Assembly: GCA_012033595.1 (NCBI GenBank)
Contig: JAAUQL010000017.1
Span: 1-64,000 of the forward strand
Origin: Cyclobacteriaceae bacterium
GTDB taxonomy: Bacteria > Bacteroidota > Bacteroidia > Cytophagales > Cyclobacteriaceae
Direction of reading: 5' to 3'
DNA length: 64,000 nt
Made by a program: the position numbers and the translations under genes. Each line of letters starts with the position of its first letter. Within the stretch, counting starts at the first letter, position 1. Below the pieces are notes generated by a model. That model had not been told where the DNA came from. It ran no database searches and saw only the letters and a list, made by a program, of their open reading frames with translations. Of the stretch, positions 1 to 11,991 are shown piece after piece.

Positions 1-424
1 ATCAGCTTGGTTCCTGTTGGAAATATTGGCATTTGCATCTGCATATCTATAGCGTTTTGCGACAATGACAATTTACGACTTTTCGCCCTTTTTGCTATAT
101 TTCGATGGTCAAGTCAGGAGGTCTGAAATTACATAAATAAAGTTGGACAAAAAAGAGTGTGAGGTGAAGCTGGTTTCTCCCCTTTATCGGATTATTACCT
201 TAGTGCTACATACGTCTATGATAGAAGCGCTTGCTCAGATTAGTGATGTAGCAATCTGCAAAGATTTTTTTGCCGATGCCGCCAGCCTTTGAAAAAGGGG
301 TGGTCAATAGCCGGCTTTTTTGAACAAGCGGTTTGAAAGACCCGAATAGTGAAGTGAATTAATGTTGATCGATGAAGCTGCAAACATCAAAGGCTGCATT
401 GCCTCTTAGCAATACGGGTGTTCT

Positions 425-658
425 CTACAAGGGAAAATTATTCTTATAAGAATTCCGGACTAAAAAATAAAGAGAGCTGTCAGTAAAAATCGCCACTTCA
501 GAGGCAGAATCAAAATGTTCTGTGGGGCTAATTTCAGCCGGAACCTGCAACATATTGATGTCGTTTGGTTGCCGGTATTTGTTGGCTGGGCGGTCTTCAT
601 TGCAGTATGCATAAAACATAACTAACAACGAAATAAAAAGTGTAACTCTTATAATCAT
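425..658 (-). CDS. hypothetical short protein with N-terminal hydrophobic/signal-like segment
   Basis: ORF only; MIIRVTLFISLLVMFYAYC start looks like a signal or lipoprotein-like peptide. Confidence 0.3.
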   Translation of the reverse strand: MIIRVTLFISLLVMFYAYCNEDRPANKYRQPNDINMLQVPAEISPTEHFDSASEVAIFTDSSLYFLVRNSYKNNFPL

Positions 659-928
659 CGTGTTTGGTTGATAAATCTTTAAGGTGTCATCTGCTAACCG
701 TACAATATCCTAGACACCTGTAACAGTCAAAGGTTGAAAAGCTTCAAAAAAAAATTATACTTTTTTTTAAACATTCAACCTCCTCATTAAGATTTTGGCC
801 ATTTGACCAGCTTGAGTTGATTTAAACGCTGCAATTCATGTTACATTGCCCTATCAAGCCGCGTCTTTTTTTTCTTCTCAGCTTCGCGATCGACAGTGCG
901 GATATTGCCGTAAAAAATTCAATTCGGC

Positions 929-3900
929 CTATTTGCTCGTGGCCTGACGATCTGGTGCAGGATATACGCTCACAAAATCCATTGTGCCATTGTTGTTGGC
1001 GACCACCAAAACAAGGCCATTTCGGCCTTGCAACCAGCCTGCATGTCTCACATTATCGCGCACCAATAAGCCGCTTTTTTGCGGTGGCACTGGTGCAAAA
1101 TCAATACCACTCTGCCCCAGGAGCCACAAGCCTGCCCCGGCATCATTTCTTATGGTCTCCAGTTCCATATCAAACAGATTTCCCAGTAAAACAAGGTCGG
1201 TGCGCTTGTCTCCGTTGATATCGCGTATCAAGATACTGTTGGTATTCGACACTTGGGCACGCATATCAAGCTCATGCAATTCGAATTGCCCGTTTCCCAA
1301 GTTTTCTATCACTGAAGTGGCGAGGGTAAATATCTGATGGTGAAGCCGGGCATTTTGCAACCTTTCCTTGCCGTAAATATCATAGAGCGTGGCGGTGGCA
1401 AAGCCATTATTGGTCGGGATTATTTCTCTCAATTCCCTGTTTTGCAAGAGCGTCCTTGCTCTGCTATTGGCAGGATACAGCATGCCTTGCTGATAATAGC
1501 CCAGCACCACATCGAGCTGGTCATCGCCATTGAAATCATCAGCAAACAATTCGAGTGGCTCAGCATTGCTCCCTGCAAATTTGAAGTTAAGCCCCATATT
1601 ACCCGCGACAAAATCCATGTCGCCATCATCATCCAAATCGGCAGAAGCAATGGTTTGCCACCATCCTGCGCTGTGCTCCAAGCCATTGCTCCGGTTTGGC
1701 ACTTTTACGAGCCGCCCATTGATATTTTCGAATATGGTAATGGGCATCCATTCGCCAACAACAATCAGATCGGCATCTCCGTCATGGTCGTGGTCGGACC
1801 AGACCGCCCCAGTTACCATGCCAAGCGCGTCAAACCCCGGAGCTAATTCGCGACTGGCCTTATGCAGCTTTCCCTGATCATTGAGCAACAAATAGCTGTC
1901 GGGTGACAGGGGATACTGCCCCGGCAATTGTCTGCCCCCAATAAAAATATCTATGTCGCCATCGGCATCGTAATCGAATGGTGCCACTACTTTGCCGCTA
2001 CAATTGACTGAATCAAGCAGGTTATTTGACCTCGTGAATTTTCCCTGGCCATCGTTGAGGTACAATCTGTGCAGCAAGCCTCCGTTTTCGAGCGTATGTT
2101 CGTTGCCACCACTGGCCACATACAAGTCTTGGTCGCCATCTCCATCCACATCGAAAAATGCTGCCCCGGTATCTTCAAACATTCTGTCCATTACAAATGC
2201 ACTGTCTGCTGCGGAGCTTAGCTTTGATCCGGGATTTTGGAAAAAAAGTTGTCCCGAACGCCGAAATGCCCCTCCGAGATAAATATCGTCTAGCCCATCG
2301 CCATTCACATCTGAGATGGCAAGCGCCGGCCCCAGGGTCGACATTTTGTATGGCAGCATCGGCTCTCGCAGAAAGTCCTCCAATTCGTTTTCGCTATGGC
2401 GGATGACCGGATCGATGTCGGATGTGATGGTATGGAAATAACGTGTATCCTCTTTTACTTCCAACTGCGGCTCCAGAGCATTCTGGTAATCAAGCAGGTA
2501 GATTTGATCTGCCGGAAAATTGTGCCTGGTTGATGTTCTGCCATCCGGCCAGGTGACCACCATTTTTTGTATTACAGAATCTGCACCCATACCAAAATGC
2601 ATGACAGGCTCCATGCTCGACCTGTATCCGCGCGAAAGAAAATGCTGCTGATATTGCATGATTTCGCCATGGAAAATTGCCACCTTGGTACCCAAACCCA
2701 TTGGGTTGTGTTCTGAACCCACAAATCTAAACCTTATGAAATGCTGGTCGTGGAGCTGGTTTTCATATATAAATGCCTCCTGATCGATATTGTTGACCAC
2801 CAGGTCGAGGTCGCCATCGTTGTCCAAATCACCGTAGGCCACGCCATTAGACCAAGAAGGCTGTTCCATGCCCCATGCGTGCATCACCTGCTCAAAGGTG
2901 AGGTCGCCCTTGTTCGAACATATAATTGACCACAGGCTCCGAAGGCATCGCTTTCAAGAGCATGTTCCACTGCGCGTCGCTGAAGATATTTTTGCCTCCG
3001 CTCATTTGCAAATATTGACGATACATATCGCCCCAATCCATATTCCTGATGTCTTTTCTGATGCCATTGGTCACATACAGGTCTTTCCATCCATCGTTGT
3101 CGAAGTCGGCAAACAATGGCGCCCAGCTCCAGTCAGTCCTGGATATTCCGGCCATGGTGCCCACTTCACCAAAGTTGTCTTTTCCATAGTTGAGATGCAG
3201 CATGTTGAACATGTACTGATAATGGAGGCCATTTGACAGGTGATTTTGAAATTTATTGGCATTCATCCCTCCGAGATTGGCATAGAGTCTGCGGTTGCCT
3301 TCGGCGATCATATCAACCACTACAATATCAGTAAGGCCATCGTTGTTGTAGTCGGCCATATCATTGCCCATAGAATAATAGGATATGTGTGGCATGGATT
3401 TTTTTATGCTTTCCGTAAAGGTTTTGTTCTGGTTGTTGAGATAGAGATAGTCGTATTCAAAAAAATCGTTGCTCACGAAAATGTCATCCCATCCGTCGTT
3501 GTTGATATCGCCAACGGACACGCCGTGGGCAAATCCGATTACCGAACTATGCAAGCCGGCTTTTGCACTCACATCTACAAATTTGCCTTCTATTTGCTCA
3601 TACAAGACGTCGCCAGCTTCATGGTGTGGGGTATGTCGCAAAGCTGTGGCATCGCCGCTTGTGATTTTTACCGGCCCCTGGTTTACAAGGTACATGTCGA
3701 GGTCGCCATCGCGGTCGTAGTCAAAAAATGCCGCATTGACTGCGAAGCCTTTATGGTTAAGGCCGAAGGCTCTGGCCTGCTCGGTAAAGCGGCCGGTCCC
3801 ATCATTGATGTACAACAGATTGGCGCGATCATCAGGGGCTTCCATGCCTGATTTGCTGATATAAATGTCTAAAAAACCATCATTGTTGAGGTCAATCATG

Positions 3901-4256
3901 GTGGTGCCGGTGTACCATCCTCTGCCCATATGATCCAGCCCCGCCCTGGAGGTAATATCTTCAAAGACCATCTCCCCTTTGTTTTTGTAGAGCCGGGCAG
4001 GCACCTGGTTGCCGGTAAAAAAAATGTCAGCAAGTCCATCATTGTCGATATCGCCGATAGAGACCCCTCCACCGCTGTAGAAGTCCTGATATTCGATCAC
4101 ATTCATTTCGTGCGTTTCTTCCAGATGGTTGGCAAAGGTGATGCCGGTGCTTTTTGAACTTAATAAACGAAAGAGCGGAGATTGCTTTTCACTTGCAGGC
4201 TGGCATGAGCCCAATAGTGCTGCCACAAAAATTGCCGTGATCAAGTGCTTGCTCAT
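929..4256 (-). CDS. FG-GAP/VCBS repeat protein with ASPIC/UnbV-type domain (CRTAC1-like), interrupted by an apparent frameshift near 2880-2910
   Basis: Two consecutive minus ORFs (2892..4256 and 929..2887) with many DxDxDGxxD repeats (DIDNDGLADIFF, DLDNDGDLDLVVNN). Reading 'TTC GAA (AA)AC AAG GGC GAC CTC ACC TTT GAG CAG GTG ATG CAC' joins them. ASPIC-like segment MGLGTKVAIFHGEIMQYQQHFLSRGYRSSMEP. Lipoprotein-like start (LLGSCQPA). Confidence 0.85.
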
Positions 4257-4393
4257 AGTTCAGAAGTGTTCAAGCGCGAATTTACTTTAAAATAGTATAA
4301 ACCGGCGGAACCGGAATATTTGATCGCCGGCAAAAGTGCGATATGTCCACGCGCATGGAAGGCTACTTTCAGTCAATTTTCCTGAATATTAGC

Positions 4394-4630
4394 TCATTTT
4401 CTGAGTAGCAGCGCCAGTTTATACCCCAATAGCGCAATGAGCAAAAGCCAAGGCAGGCCATGAAAGATGGTATCGAACCAATCTAGCGGCATCATGCCCA
4501 CAGCACCCCCCATTATCCATTTCACTTTGCCCCAAATATGCGGCTCAGGAAAAAAAGGAGCCAACCCCAGGGTCAGGCTTCCTACTATTGACATCCGCAA
4601 CCACGAATTGATTTTTTGCTCTCTATCCAT
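4394..4630 (-). CDS. small predicted membrane protein, unknown function
   Basis: 78 aa ORF with two hydrophobic segments. Confidence 0.4.
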   Translation of the reverse strand: MDREQKINSWLRMSIVGSLTLGLAPFFPEPHIWGKVKWIMGGAVGMMPLDWFDTIFHGLPWLLLIALLGYKLALLLRK

Positions 4631-4902
4631 TTATAAAGCATTCATTGATGGCGCAAGTTGGGGAGTTTGGTATTGGTGCAAGGTGATCTGGGTTACTAGA
4701 CACCATGACCCGCAAAAATAATTAATATCTTAAATGCTGAATCTACACGCATTGCGCACATGGCATTTGCGTGCCCTTCTGTCGGGAAAAAGCCCGAAAG
4801 ATGATTTACTTTGCGGTGGTATTTCAGTTACATGGGCTATTTACTTCCCTCACGAGTTTAAAATGAGCATTTTTAATGAAGGCTCAAGGAACATTCAGCC
4901 AC

Positions 4903-4928
4903 AAAAAAAGCCCTGACCGGGCTTTTTT
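4903..4928 (-). terminator. Rho-independent terminator (can work in both directions) downstream of the OmpH-like gene
   Basis: AAAAAAAGCCC-TGACC-GGGCTTTTTT inverted repeat with T/A tracts. Confidence 0.7.
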
Positions 4929-4946
4929 CTGAGACTTTATATCTTT

Positions 4947-5576
4947 TTAATTTGATTTGGTGCTATCTGTTTTGGCACCTGTTTCTTCTCCTTGATTGTA
5001 TTCGTCGTTCAGACCGGCAATTATTTCTTTGGTGATGTCCAGGCTATCGTTGGCATAGAGCACCCCGCTACCCTTGGTGTAGGTCAGCACAATTTGCAGG
5101 TTTTTGTTTTTACCATAGTCAGCCAGGTAATCCGATACTTTATCGTACAAATCAGCATTCATTTTGGCCTCCTCGCCCATAAGCTGCTGACCCAGTTGCT
5201 CTTGGTACATCATCAGGTTTTGTTGCTTTTTGCGCAGGTCTTCTTCCACGGCCTTGGCCTGGCTTATGGTCATGTTGCCGGCGGTAGATTGGAAATTGCC
5301 AATTTCACGTTGCAAGCCTTCCGCCCTGTTTTGATATTCGCTGTTTAATTTGTCCCTTTTAGCCAGCAATTGCTTTTCGAGTTCTTTAAAATAGTCATAG
5401 TTTTTCAGCAGTGAGTCTGAATTGACATATGCAATCGACAAATTCGAAGGATTGACTGCTCCGGTGGACGAAGTGGCCATTTCAGAAGAAGATTTGCCGC
5501 TGAAATGCAAAACATAGAGCACGACAAGCGCCACGGCCAGGATGACATTAAATACAATTGATAAATTAGTTTTCAC
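4947..5576 (-). CDS. OmpH/Skp-like periplasmic chaperone family protein
   Basis: N-terminal hydrophobic segment, IAYVNSDSLLKNYDYFKELEKQLLAKRDKLNSEYQNRAEGLQREI, coiled-coil centre, YTKGSGVLYANDSLDITKEIIAGLNDEY C-terminus typical of Bacteroidota OmpH. Confidence 0.85.
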   Translation of the reverse strand: MKTNLSIVFNVILAVALVVLYVLHFSGKSSSEMATSSTGAVNPSNLSIAYVNSDSLLKNYDYFKELEKQLLAKRDKLNSEYQNRAEGLQREIGNFQSTAGNMTISQAKAVEEDLRKKQQNLMMYQEQLGQQLMGEEAKMNADLYDKVSDYLADYGKNKNLQIVLTYTKGSGVLYANDSLDITKEIIAGLNDEYNQGEETGAKTDSTKSN

Positions 5577-5779
5577 AATCTTAAGTTTTTTAAATTATTC
5601 GGCGGCAAAGATAAAGAAAGATTGTAAAGATAAAATGCAATTGCCTATTAGATTGGGCATTGCCGTAGTTTGATCACTCAGAAAGGCGAGGTAGCAGTCC
5701 TACCCCATAGTTTGTCTGTTTACCTAACCCTTGAAGGACGTAAATAACCGGACTGCGCCAGGCTGATGGGGGTCATTGT

Positions 5780-6499
5780 CTATTCCTTTGTCTTTTGTTT
5801 GCCTGGCTTGTATTCATACTTCACATCCACCTGGTCGGTAATACTTGTATGTGTGAAATACGCCCCATCGTCCTTTTCCTTTTCTTCTTCCTGTGCCACA
5901 TAATCAGGCTCAAAGCCTGTTTGTGATTTTCTAAAAAAAAAGGCTAGTAATGCGCCTGCCAGGGCTCCGAGCAGGTGCGATTCCCAACTCACATCAAAAT
6001 CTACCATCTCGGGAAAAATACCGTAAACCATCCCGCCATACAGGATAATGATGATGGCCGACACCATGGCCATTTGCCGGCTGCGCCGCACCATGCCCCC
6101 AAAAAACAAAAAGGCAGCCATGCCATATACTATGCCGCTGGCTCCTATGTGGTAGGCATTGCGGGCCAGCAACCAGGTCCAAAAACCGGTGACAAGATAT
6201 ATCCACCCAAATATTTCTAAGGCGATACGGTGATAAAAATAAAACAGCAGCACACCCAGTGAAAGTAAAGGCAAGGTATTGGAGAGCAGATGCAGGATGT
6301 CGCCGTGTATGAGCGGACCGGTGACGATGCCAATAGCACCACGCAGTGTCCTGGGCAAAATGCCCAATTTGGCCAGACTGGTGTCGGTGGCCAGCTCCAG
6401 TGCCTTTATCACCCAGAGCACCAGCGTGAATGAAGCGACAAGATATACCGCATGGCGGAATTTCAATTGCTCGTCGCGGTCATTGATAAACGGGGTCAT
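5780..6499 (-). CDS. rhomboid family intramembrane serine protease
   Basis: GASGIVYG catalytic Ser motif, HGDILHLLSN and SWESHLLGALAGALLAFF. Start reassigned to MTPFINDRDEQ. Confidence 0.88.
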   Translation of the reverse strand: MTPFINDRDEQLKFRHAVYLVASFTLVLWVIKALELATDTSLAKLGILPRTLRGAIGIVTGPLIHGDILHLLSNTLPLLSLGVLLFYFYHRIALEIFGWIYLVTGFWTWLLARNAYHIGASGIVYGMAAFLFFGGMVRRSRQMAMVSAIIIILYGGMVYGIFPEMVDFDVSWESHLLGALAGALLAFFFRKSQTGFEPDYVAQEEEKEKDDGAYFTHTSITDQVDVKYEYKPGKQKTKE

Positions 6500-7022
6500 T
6501 GGCTTATGCGCGTTGAAAATGATTTGACTTAAAATTACTTTTTTTAATATTACGCAAATTGAATTGGAAATTTTCTTTGCTAAAAAAGGACGTAAGTCCA
6601 CAGTGAGCAAATGCAAAGCACTATTCGTTGAGCACTGCTATTTTGCCTCTAAGCGTTACCAGGTTTGCTTGCTTTGGCTTCGTGGCAGCGCAAGTTAAAC
6701 TCAAACCACCCTTTGAATATATTATTCCGTCACGACGGGGTAGTGTGCGCACAGTTGCCTGATTTTCAGCCTGGCTGGGGAATCCAAGGGATCGTTTTCG
6801 TATCTGGAATGCGGCCTAATGAGGCTTCTTATCTTCAAGAAGCGCTTGCTTGCTAAAAGGGATGTCATTGGCATTAAAACCGGCTCATCGATTCAGTTTT
6901 TTTAGTATGTAGAAAGCCCGTTTTGGTGAAGCCGGGCTATGTTTATCCTTCCAATCATAAATGCCATCCTGTATATTATTTATAAAAGATTGCTACATTT
7001 AGGCGCATTAATTCACAAAAAC

Positions 7023-8561
7023 ATGACGCTTGAAAATCTGGAGAATGAGTTGACTAATATTTACCAGGAATTGTTGGAGGGAGAGGCTAAGGCAGATAAA
7101 ATTGCCTCTTCCATGGATTCGAAATACAGGCTAAGCGCCAAAAACTTATACCGATATCTTATCTTGAGAAGTCGCGACATGCGAAAACTCCACGATAGCC
7201 TGTCTGATTTGGGCATCTCTTCGCTACGGACATCTGAAGGCTATGTGTATAAAAATGTCGCCAATGCATTGAAGATCGTGAAGTTGATGCAAGGGAAGGA
7301 TTGGACAGACGATGAAAAAATAGAAAGCATAGGCTACATCAAAAGCAAGCGATTGTTGCACAGGCATTCCAATATTCTGTTCAACAGCAAAGACAGACAG
7401 CACAGTACGGAAATTATGGTAACCATGCCCGACGAGGCGGCCGGCGATCTTGAATTTCTGAAAAACCTGATCCTTAGCGGAATGGAGATAGCTCGCATCA
7501 ACCTGAGCCATGGCAATGAAGAACAATGGCTCGACATGGTAAAAAGCCTGAATAAAGTGAGCAAAGCGCTACACATGCCCATAAAAATATATATGGATTT
7601 GTCCGGACCAAAAATTCGCGTTGCTGACATCAACATAGAGCGAAAAAAAGGCAAAAAGACCAAAACAGTCCATTCTGTAAAATTGCGCAAAGACGACAAA
7701 CTGATCCTTACCAAGAGGGAAACCAATGGCAAGAGAGCCCGCTACGACAGCAAAGACAGGCTGGTGGAAATGGCCGAAGTCGCTGTGTCGCTTCCGCAAA
7801 TCATAGATGATATTAAAATAGGCGAAAATATATTTTTTGACGATGGCATGATAGAGGCCAAAGTGATAGAAAAGACTTCAGAAGACGCCATCCTGGTCAT
7901 TACCAAAGCCCATAAAAAAAAGCTCTCTGCTCAGAAAGGCATCAACTTGCCCGACACGCACCTAAGGCTGCCCTCGCTCACCGACCGCGATATTGAACTT
8001 TTGCCCTTTGTGCTAGAGCATGCAGACATCGTCGGCTATTCCTTTGTGCGCAATGCCGACGATGTGGAAAAGCTATATATCGAACTCGACAGATTGAAAG
8101 GAAATGACATCGGCATAGTGTTCAAAATAGAAAATCAGGAAGCATTCGAAAACCTTCCATTAATTTTGTTTGAAGCCATGAAAAAGACCAAAATCGGCGT
8201 GATGATAGCTCGTGGCGATCTGGCGGTTGAGATTGGCTATGAGCGCATCTCCGAAGTTCAAAACCAGATATTGTGGCTTTGTGAGGCTGCGCACATTCCG
8301 GTGATCTGGGCCACTCAGGTACTCGACAATCTGGCCAAAAACGGTGTGGCCACCCGCGCAGAGGTTTCCGATGCCTCTATCAGCGCCCAAGCCGAATGCG
8401 TTATGCTCAACAAAGGACCGTATATCGTAGAGGCAGTAAAAACGCTAAAAAGCATATTGACCAAAACCGAATCGCACACCACAAAAAAGAAAAATACCAT
8501 GCGCGCGCTCCATGTGGCAAAAATGAACCTGCGAAAACTTTCGCGCCCCAAAAGCCTCTGA
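7023..8561 (+). CDS. pyruvate kinase-like protein with a ~150 aa non-canonical N-terminal extension
   Basis: IYMDLSGPKIRV, SGMEIARINLSHG, TDRDIELLPFVLEHADIVGYSFVR, GVMIARGDLAVE, IWATQVLDNLAKNGVATRAEVSDA. ORF track starts at 6939; ATG at 7023 (MTLENLENEL) preferred. Confidence 0.8.
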   Translation: MTLENLENELTNIYQELLEGEAKADKIASSMDSKYRLSAKNLYRYLILRSRDMRKLHDSLSDLGISSLRTSEGYVYKNVANALKIVKLMQGKDWTDDEKIESIGYIKSKRLLHRHSNILFNSKDRQHSTEIMVTMPDEAAGDLEFLKNLILSGMEIARINLSHGNEEQWLDMVKSLNKVSKALHMPIKIYMDLSGPKIRVADINIERKKGKKTKTVHSVKLRKDDKLILTKRETNGKRARYDSKDRLVEMAEVAVSLPQIIDDIKIGENIFFDDGMIEAKVIEKTSEDAILVITKAHKKKLSAQKGINLPDTHLRLPSLTDRDIELLPFVLEHADIVGYSFVRNADDVEKLYIELDRLKGNDIGIVFKIENQEAFENLPLILFEAMKKTKIGVMIARGDLAVEIGYERISEVQNQILWLCEAAHIPVIWATQVLDNLAKNGVATRAEVSDASISAQAECVMLNKGPYIVEAVKTLKSILTKTESHTTKKKNTMRALHVAKMNLRKLSRPKSL

Positions 8562-8999
8562 ATGGCCAGGGACAAGCTTCATGCAACAAATAATGTGATA
8601 ACTCAAAAATAAATATGCTCAAAGACCCCTTGAGTATTGTACAATCCCCTATCGGAATGCAATGCAGGATGTAGTAGATAGATTGGAAATTGTCCAATAA
8701 TATTTGTTTCTAATCAGTGCTTCAAGAGCGAATTTTTTTAGCCGTATGTTTGAATATCCATTCAAAAAACGTCGCATGAACAAAGCAAAATCCTGTTGAA
8801 TGACCCGGAAACATGGCAATTAAAGTTATCCAACAGGCCTTACGTCCGCAATAGCGAATTAATAATACACCCAGGGCGGTTTGCTCGACGGAAGTAAAAT
8901 AGCATGTGAAAATTATTGTCTGATGTTGTTGAATGCATCGCCTGCGCCGGAATCCGCACCGATATACCATTAACATCAAATAAAATGTACCTTTGCGCC

Positions 9000-10309
9000 A
9001 TGGCAGGTACTATAGCATCGCAGCAGCAAATATTAGAAAAACTGGGCATCGAACAGCTCAACCCCATGCAGGAAGAAGCCCTGAGCGTCATCAATTCTTC
9101 AGATGATGTCTTGCTGCTTTCTCCCACAGGCACAGGCAAGACGGTGGCCTTTCTTTTGCCCATCATTGGCCAGCTCAATCAGGAATGCAGCGAAGTGCAA
9201 GTAGTCATTGTGGTGCCCACCCGTGAGTTAGCCCTGCAAATAGAGCAGGTCATCTGGAAAATGGGTTCAGGTTTTAAGGCAAATGCCGTATATGGTGGGC
9301 GGGCAGGCGCCAAAGACAAGGCAGACCTCAGGCACCGCCCTGCACTGCTAATCGGCACCCCTGGTCGACTTGCAGATCATCTTCGAAGGGGAAGTTTTTC
9401 TGACAAGTTCATCAAAACTATAGTGCTCGATGAATTTGACAAATCGCTGGAGATAGGTTTTGAACAGGATATGATGGAAATTATGGAGCTTTTACCCAAT
9501 ATTTCCAAGCGGGTGCTGACCTCGGCCTCGCAGCAATCAAAAATTCCTGACTTTGTAGGGCTGCACAAGGCCGTCAGGATCAATTACCTCAAAGAAGGAG
9601 TCCCGCAGCTACAAATCAAACTGGTCTTTACTCCTACAAAAAACAAACTAGATACCCTCTTGCACACCCTGTCGCATCTTGGCGATGTGCCGGGCATCAT
9701 TTTTTGCAATTTCAAAGATACCATTCAGGAAGTCAGCGATTTTCTCTACGACCAGGGCATCGGACATGGATATTTTCATGGGGGGATGGAACAAGCAGAC
9801 CGCGAGCGGCGCTCATCAAATTTCGCAATGGCACCTATACCTTGCTCATAGCTACAGACCTGGCGGCCCGAGGTATTGATGTACCCGAAATTGCCTTCAT
9901 CATCCACTACGAAATGCCACCAAAAGCCCATGAATTTATTCATAGAAATGGCCGTACAGCACGCATGCACAGCAAGGGCACAGCTTATATTTTATGGCAC
10001 AAAAACGATCTCTTGCCCGATTTTGTACAAGATCCCGTAGTCGAAAATATAAAACCAGCCCCGAAACCCAAATCTTCCGGATGGGAAACGGTGTATATCC
10101 TAGGCGGAAAGAGGGATCAGATATCCAAAGGTGATATCGCCGGCCTGTTTATGAAACAGGGTCAATTGAGCAAAGAAGAACTCGGAACAATAGAAATAAA
10201 ACAGGATTGTGCCTATGCCGCCGTGCAAGCCCACAAAGTTGAGAAACTGATTGCTCTGGTGAACAACAGTAAACTGAAAAAGAAAAAAATCCGCGTAAGC
10301 GTTTTATAG
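9000..10309 (+). CDS. DEAD/DEAH-box RNA helicase, interrupted by an apparent -1 frameshift near 9808
   Basis: SPTGTGKT (Walker A), PTRELALQ, GTPGRLADHLRRG, VLDEFDK (DEFD variant of motif II), ATDLAARGIDVPE, HRNGRTAR. Restoring one G (GAGCGG[G]CGCTC) joins ORFs 8916..9851 and 9704..10309 as ...ADRERALIKFRNGTYTLLIATDLAARG. Confidence 0.9.
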
Positions 10310-10314
10310 CACAT

Positions 10315-10737
10315 TTAGTGCGTATTGGTTTCCCCCTGACTTTTGCCGGATTTGGGCTTGGTAAACTGCGTCTTAGCAAACCTCTTGCCTACTGCGTCAG
10401 GTTTGCTGCCCGGGTTTTTACCTGGTTCGGGTTTGTTAACCTTAGTCTTGAAATGCTTCGGGCGTTCATTGGAGGTTTTATTCCCCTGGCCTTCTTCTGC
10501 TTTGGGCTTCCTTTCTATCGGGCCTCTTTTATAAATAACCAGGCCATTCAAAAAATTGCGTAAAATCTGATCCTGTAGTGGCATGTATTTCGGATGATCA
10601 TCGCTTCTAAAAAATGCGCCCAATTCGCTTTTTGAGATTTTGTAATCGACCAAAGCCAAAATTTTGATGATATCATCATCTCTCAATTGCAAGGCTACGC
10701 GGAGTTTTTTTATAATGTCATTGTTAGAAAGTGCCAT
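10315..10737 (-). CDS. DUF1456 (YehS-like) family protein with Lys/Pro-rich C-terminal tail
   Basis: MALSNNDIIKKLRVALQLRDDDIIKILALVDYKISKSELGAFFRSDDHPKYMPLQDQILRNFLNGL; start moved to 10737. Confidence 0.8.
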   Translation of the reverse strand: MALSNNDIIKKLRVALQLRDDDIIKILALVDYKISKSELGAFFRSDDHPKYMPLQDQILRNFLNGLVIYKRGPIERKPKAEEGQGNKTSNERPKHFKTKVNKPEPGKNPGSKPDAVGKRFAKTQFTKPKSGKSQGETNTH

Positions 10738-10868
10738 ATCATATAGTAATGTGATGCAATTTACATAAAAGAATGGCTGATGTGAGACAAAACAATTGAA
10801 ATGAACTCCTATGTATCCATTCTTGAAAACGGTGATTTGCTGATTTGATCTCAGTAGTGAAGGTAACC

Positions 10869-11771
10869 TCAAAAATATATTTCGTTGGCCAGTCTGAAGG
10901 TGTTGGCATGCGCTTCAACAATATCCGAAATACGAGCAGAATAGCCCCCGCCCATCACTACCGCCACAGGTATACTGTGCGCCTTGCATATCTCAAGTAC
11001 AAAACGATCCCGGTTTTTGCAACCGGCAATGGACAGACCCAGCCTGCCAAGCTTGTCGGTGGCCAGCACATCTACCCCTGACTGATAAAAAATAAAATCA
11101 GGTTCGATTTGGTCGATAAGCCTCGGAAGGTGGCTTTGGAGTAAGTGCAAATAGTCGGCATCGCCTATGCCATCGGGCAGATCGATATCCAGGTCTGACG
11201 CTTCTTTTTTCAATGGATAATTTTTACCTCCATGAATACTGAAGGTAAAAACCCGGCTTTCGTTTCTAAATATATGTGCTGTGCCATTTCCCTGGTGTAC
11301 GTCCAGATCAACCACAAGCACCTGGCGCGCCAGAGCGTTTTGCAAGAGATAGCACGCTGCTACTGCGATGTCGTTGAGCAGGCAAAAACCCTCGCCCCGG
11401 TCGCTAAAAGCATGATGAGTACCCCCTGCCACATTCATGGCTACCCCATATTCCCTGGCAAAAAGCGCACAATCGATTGTACCCTGCAAGATCACCAGTT
11501 CTCGCTCAACCAATGCCTGTGAATACGGAAAACCCATTTTCCTGATTTCATCTCCAGACAGTTTGCCGTCCTTCAGTTTTTGCCAATAGGCACTTTCGTG
11601 AATTTGCAACAAATTTTCTTCTGCGATGGCCTGTGGCGAAAAAATATTGGCTTGCGAAATGGTTCCTTCATATAGAAGCTGCTCTGGCACCAGATCGTAT
11701 TTGATCATGGGAAATCTATGCCCTTCAGGCAAATCTATGGTGTAGTGTTCATTCCAGGCTACTTTGAGCAT
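10869..11771 (-). CDS. histone deacetylase / AcuC family protein
   Basis: AGGTHHAFSDRGEGFCLLNDIAVAA, VLVVDLDVHQGNGTA, FYQSGVDVLATDKLGRL, VMGGGYS. Confidence 0.92.
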   Translation of the reverse strand: MLKVAWNEHYTIDLPEGHRFPMIKYDLVPEQLLYEGTISQANIFSPQAIAEENLLQIHESAYWQKLKDGKLSGDEIRKMGFPYSQALVERELVILQGTIDCALFAREYGVAMNVAGGTHHAFSDRGEGFCLLNDIAVAACYLLQNALARQVLVVDLDVHQGNGTAHIFRNESRVFTFSIHGGKNYPLKKEASDLDIDLPDGIGDADYLHLLQSHLPRLIDQIEPDFIFYQSGVDVLATDKLGRLGLSIAGCKNRDRFVLEICKAHSIPVAVVMGGGYSARISDIVEAHANTFRLANEIYF

Positions 11772-11942
11772 AGGCGATAAACGTCATTTTTAGTCTTGAT
11801 GTTCACCCGAGCGCTATAAGATTCTATACATCGCCTTCATCCTTATTTCCATCGCCGAGCCGGGATCTGCAGATCGCTGACGACCGATTCTTCGATGCGA
11901 TGACTCAACTTACCGGCTGTGGGATATTCATCGGCGCATATG

Positions 11943-11969
11943 AAAAAGCCCCGTAGTACGAGGCTTTTA
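11943..11969 (-). terminator. intrinsic terminator after transketolase
   Basis: inverted repeat AAAAAGCCCCGTAGTACGAGGCTTTT just downstream of the 11992 stop. Confidence 0.6.
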
Positions 11970-11991
11970 ATTTATACGATCAGGTTTCTAA

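Noticed and set aside
1337-3851. Several 120-200 aa plus-strand ORFs opposite the VCBS gene
   Set aside because: Shadow ORFs caused by Asp-rich repeats on the minus strand
6911-6940. Inverted repeat AGCCCG...CGGGCT as terminator
   Set aside because: Long loop and no T-run; too weak to annotate
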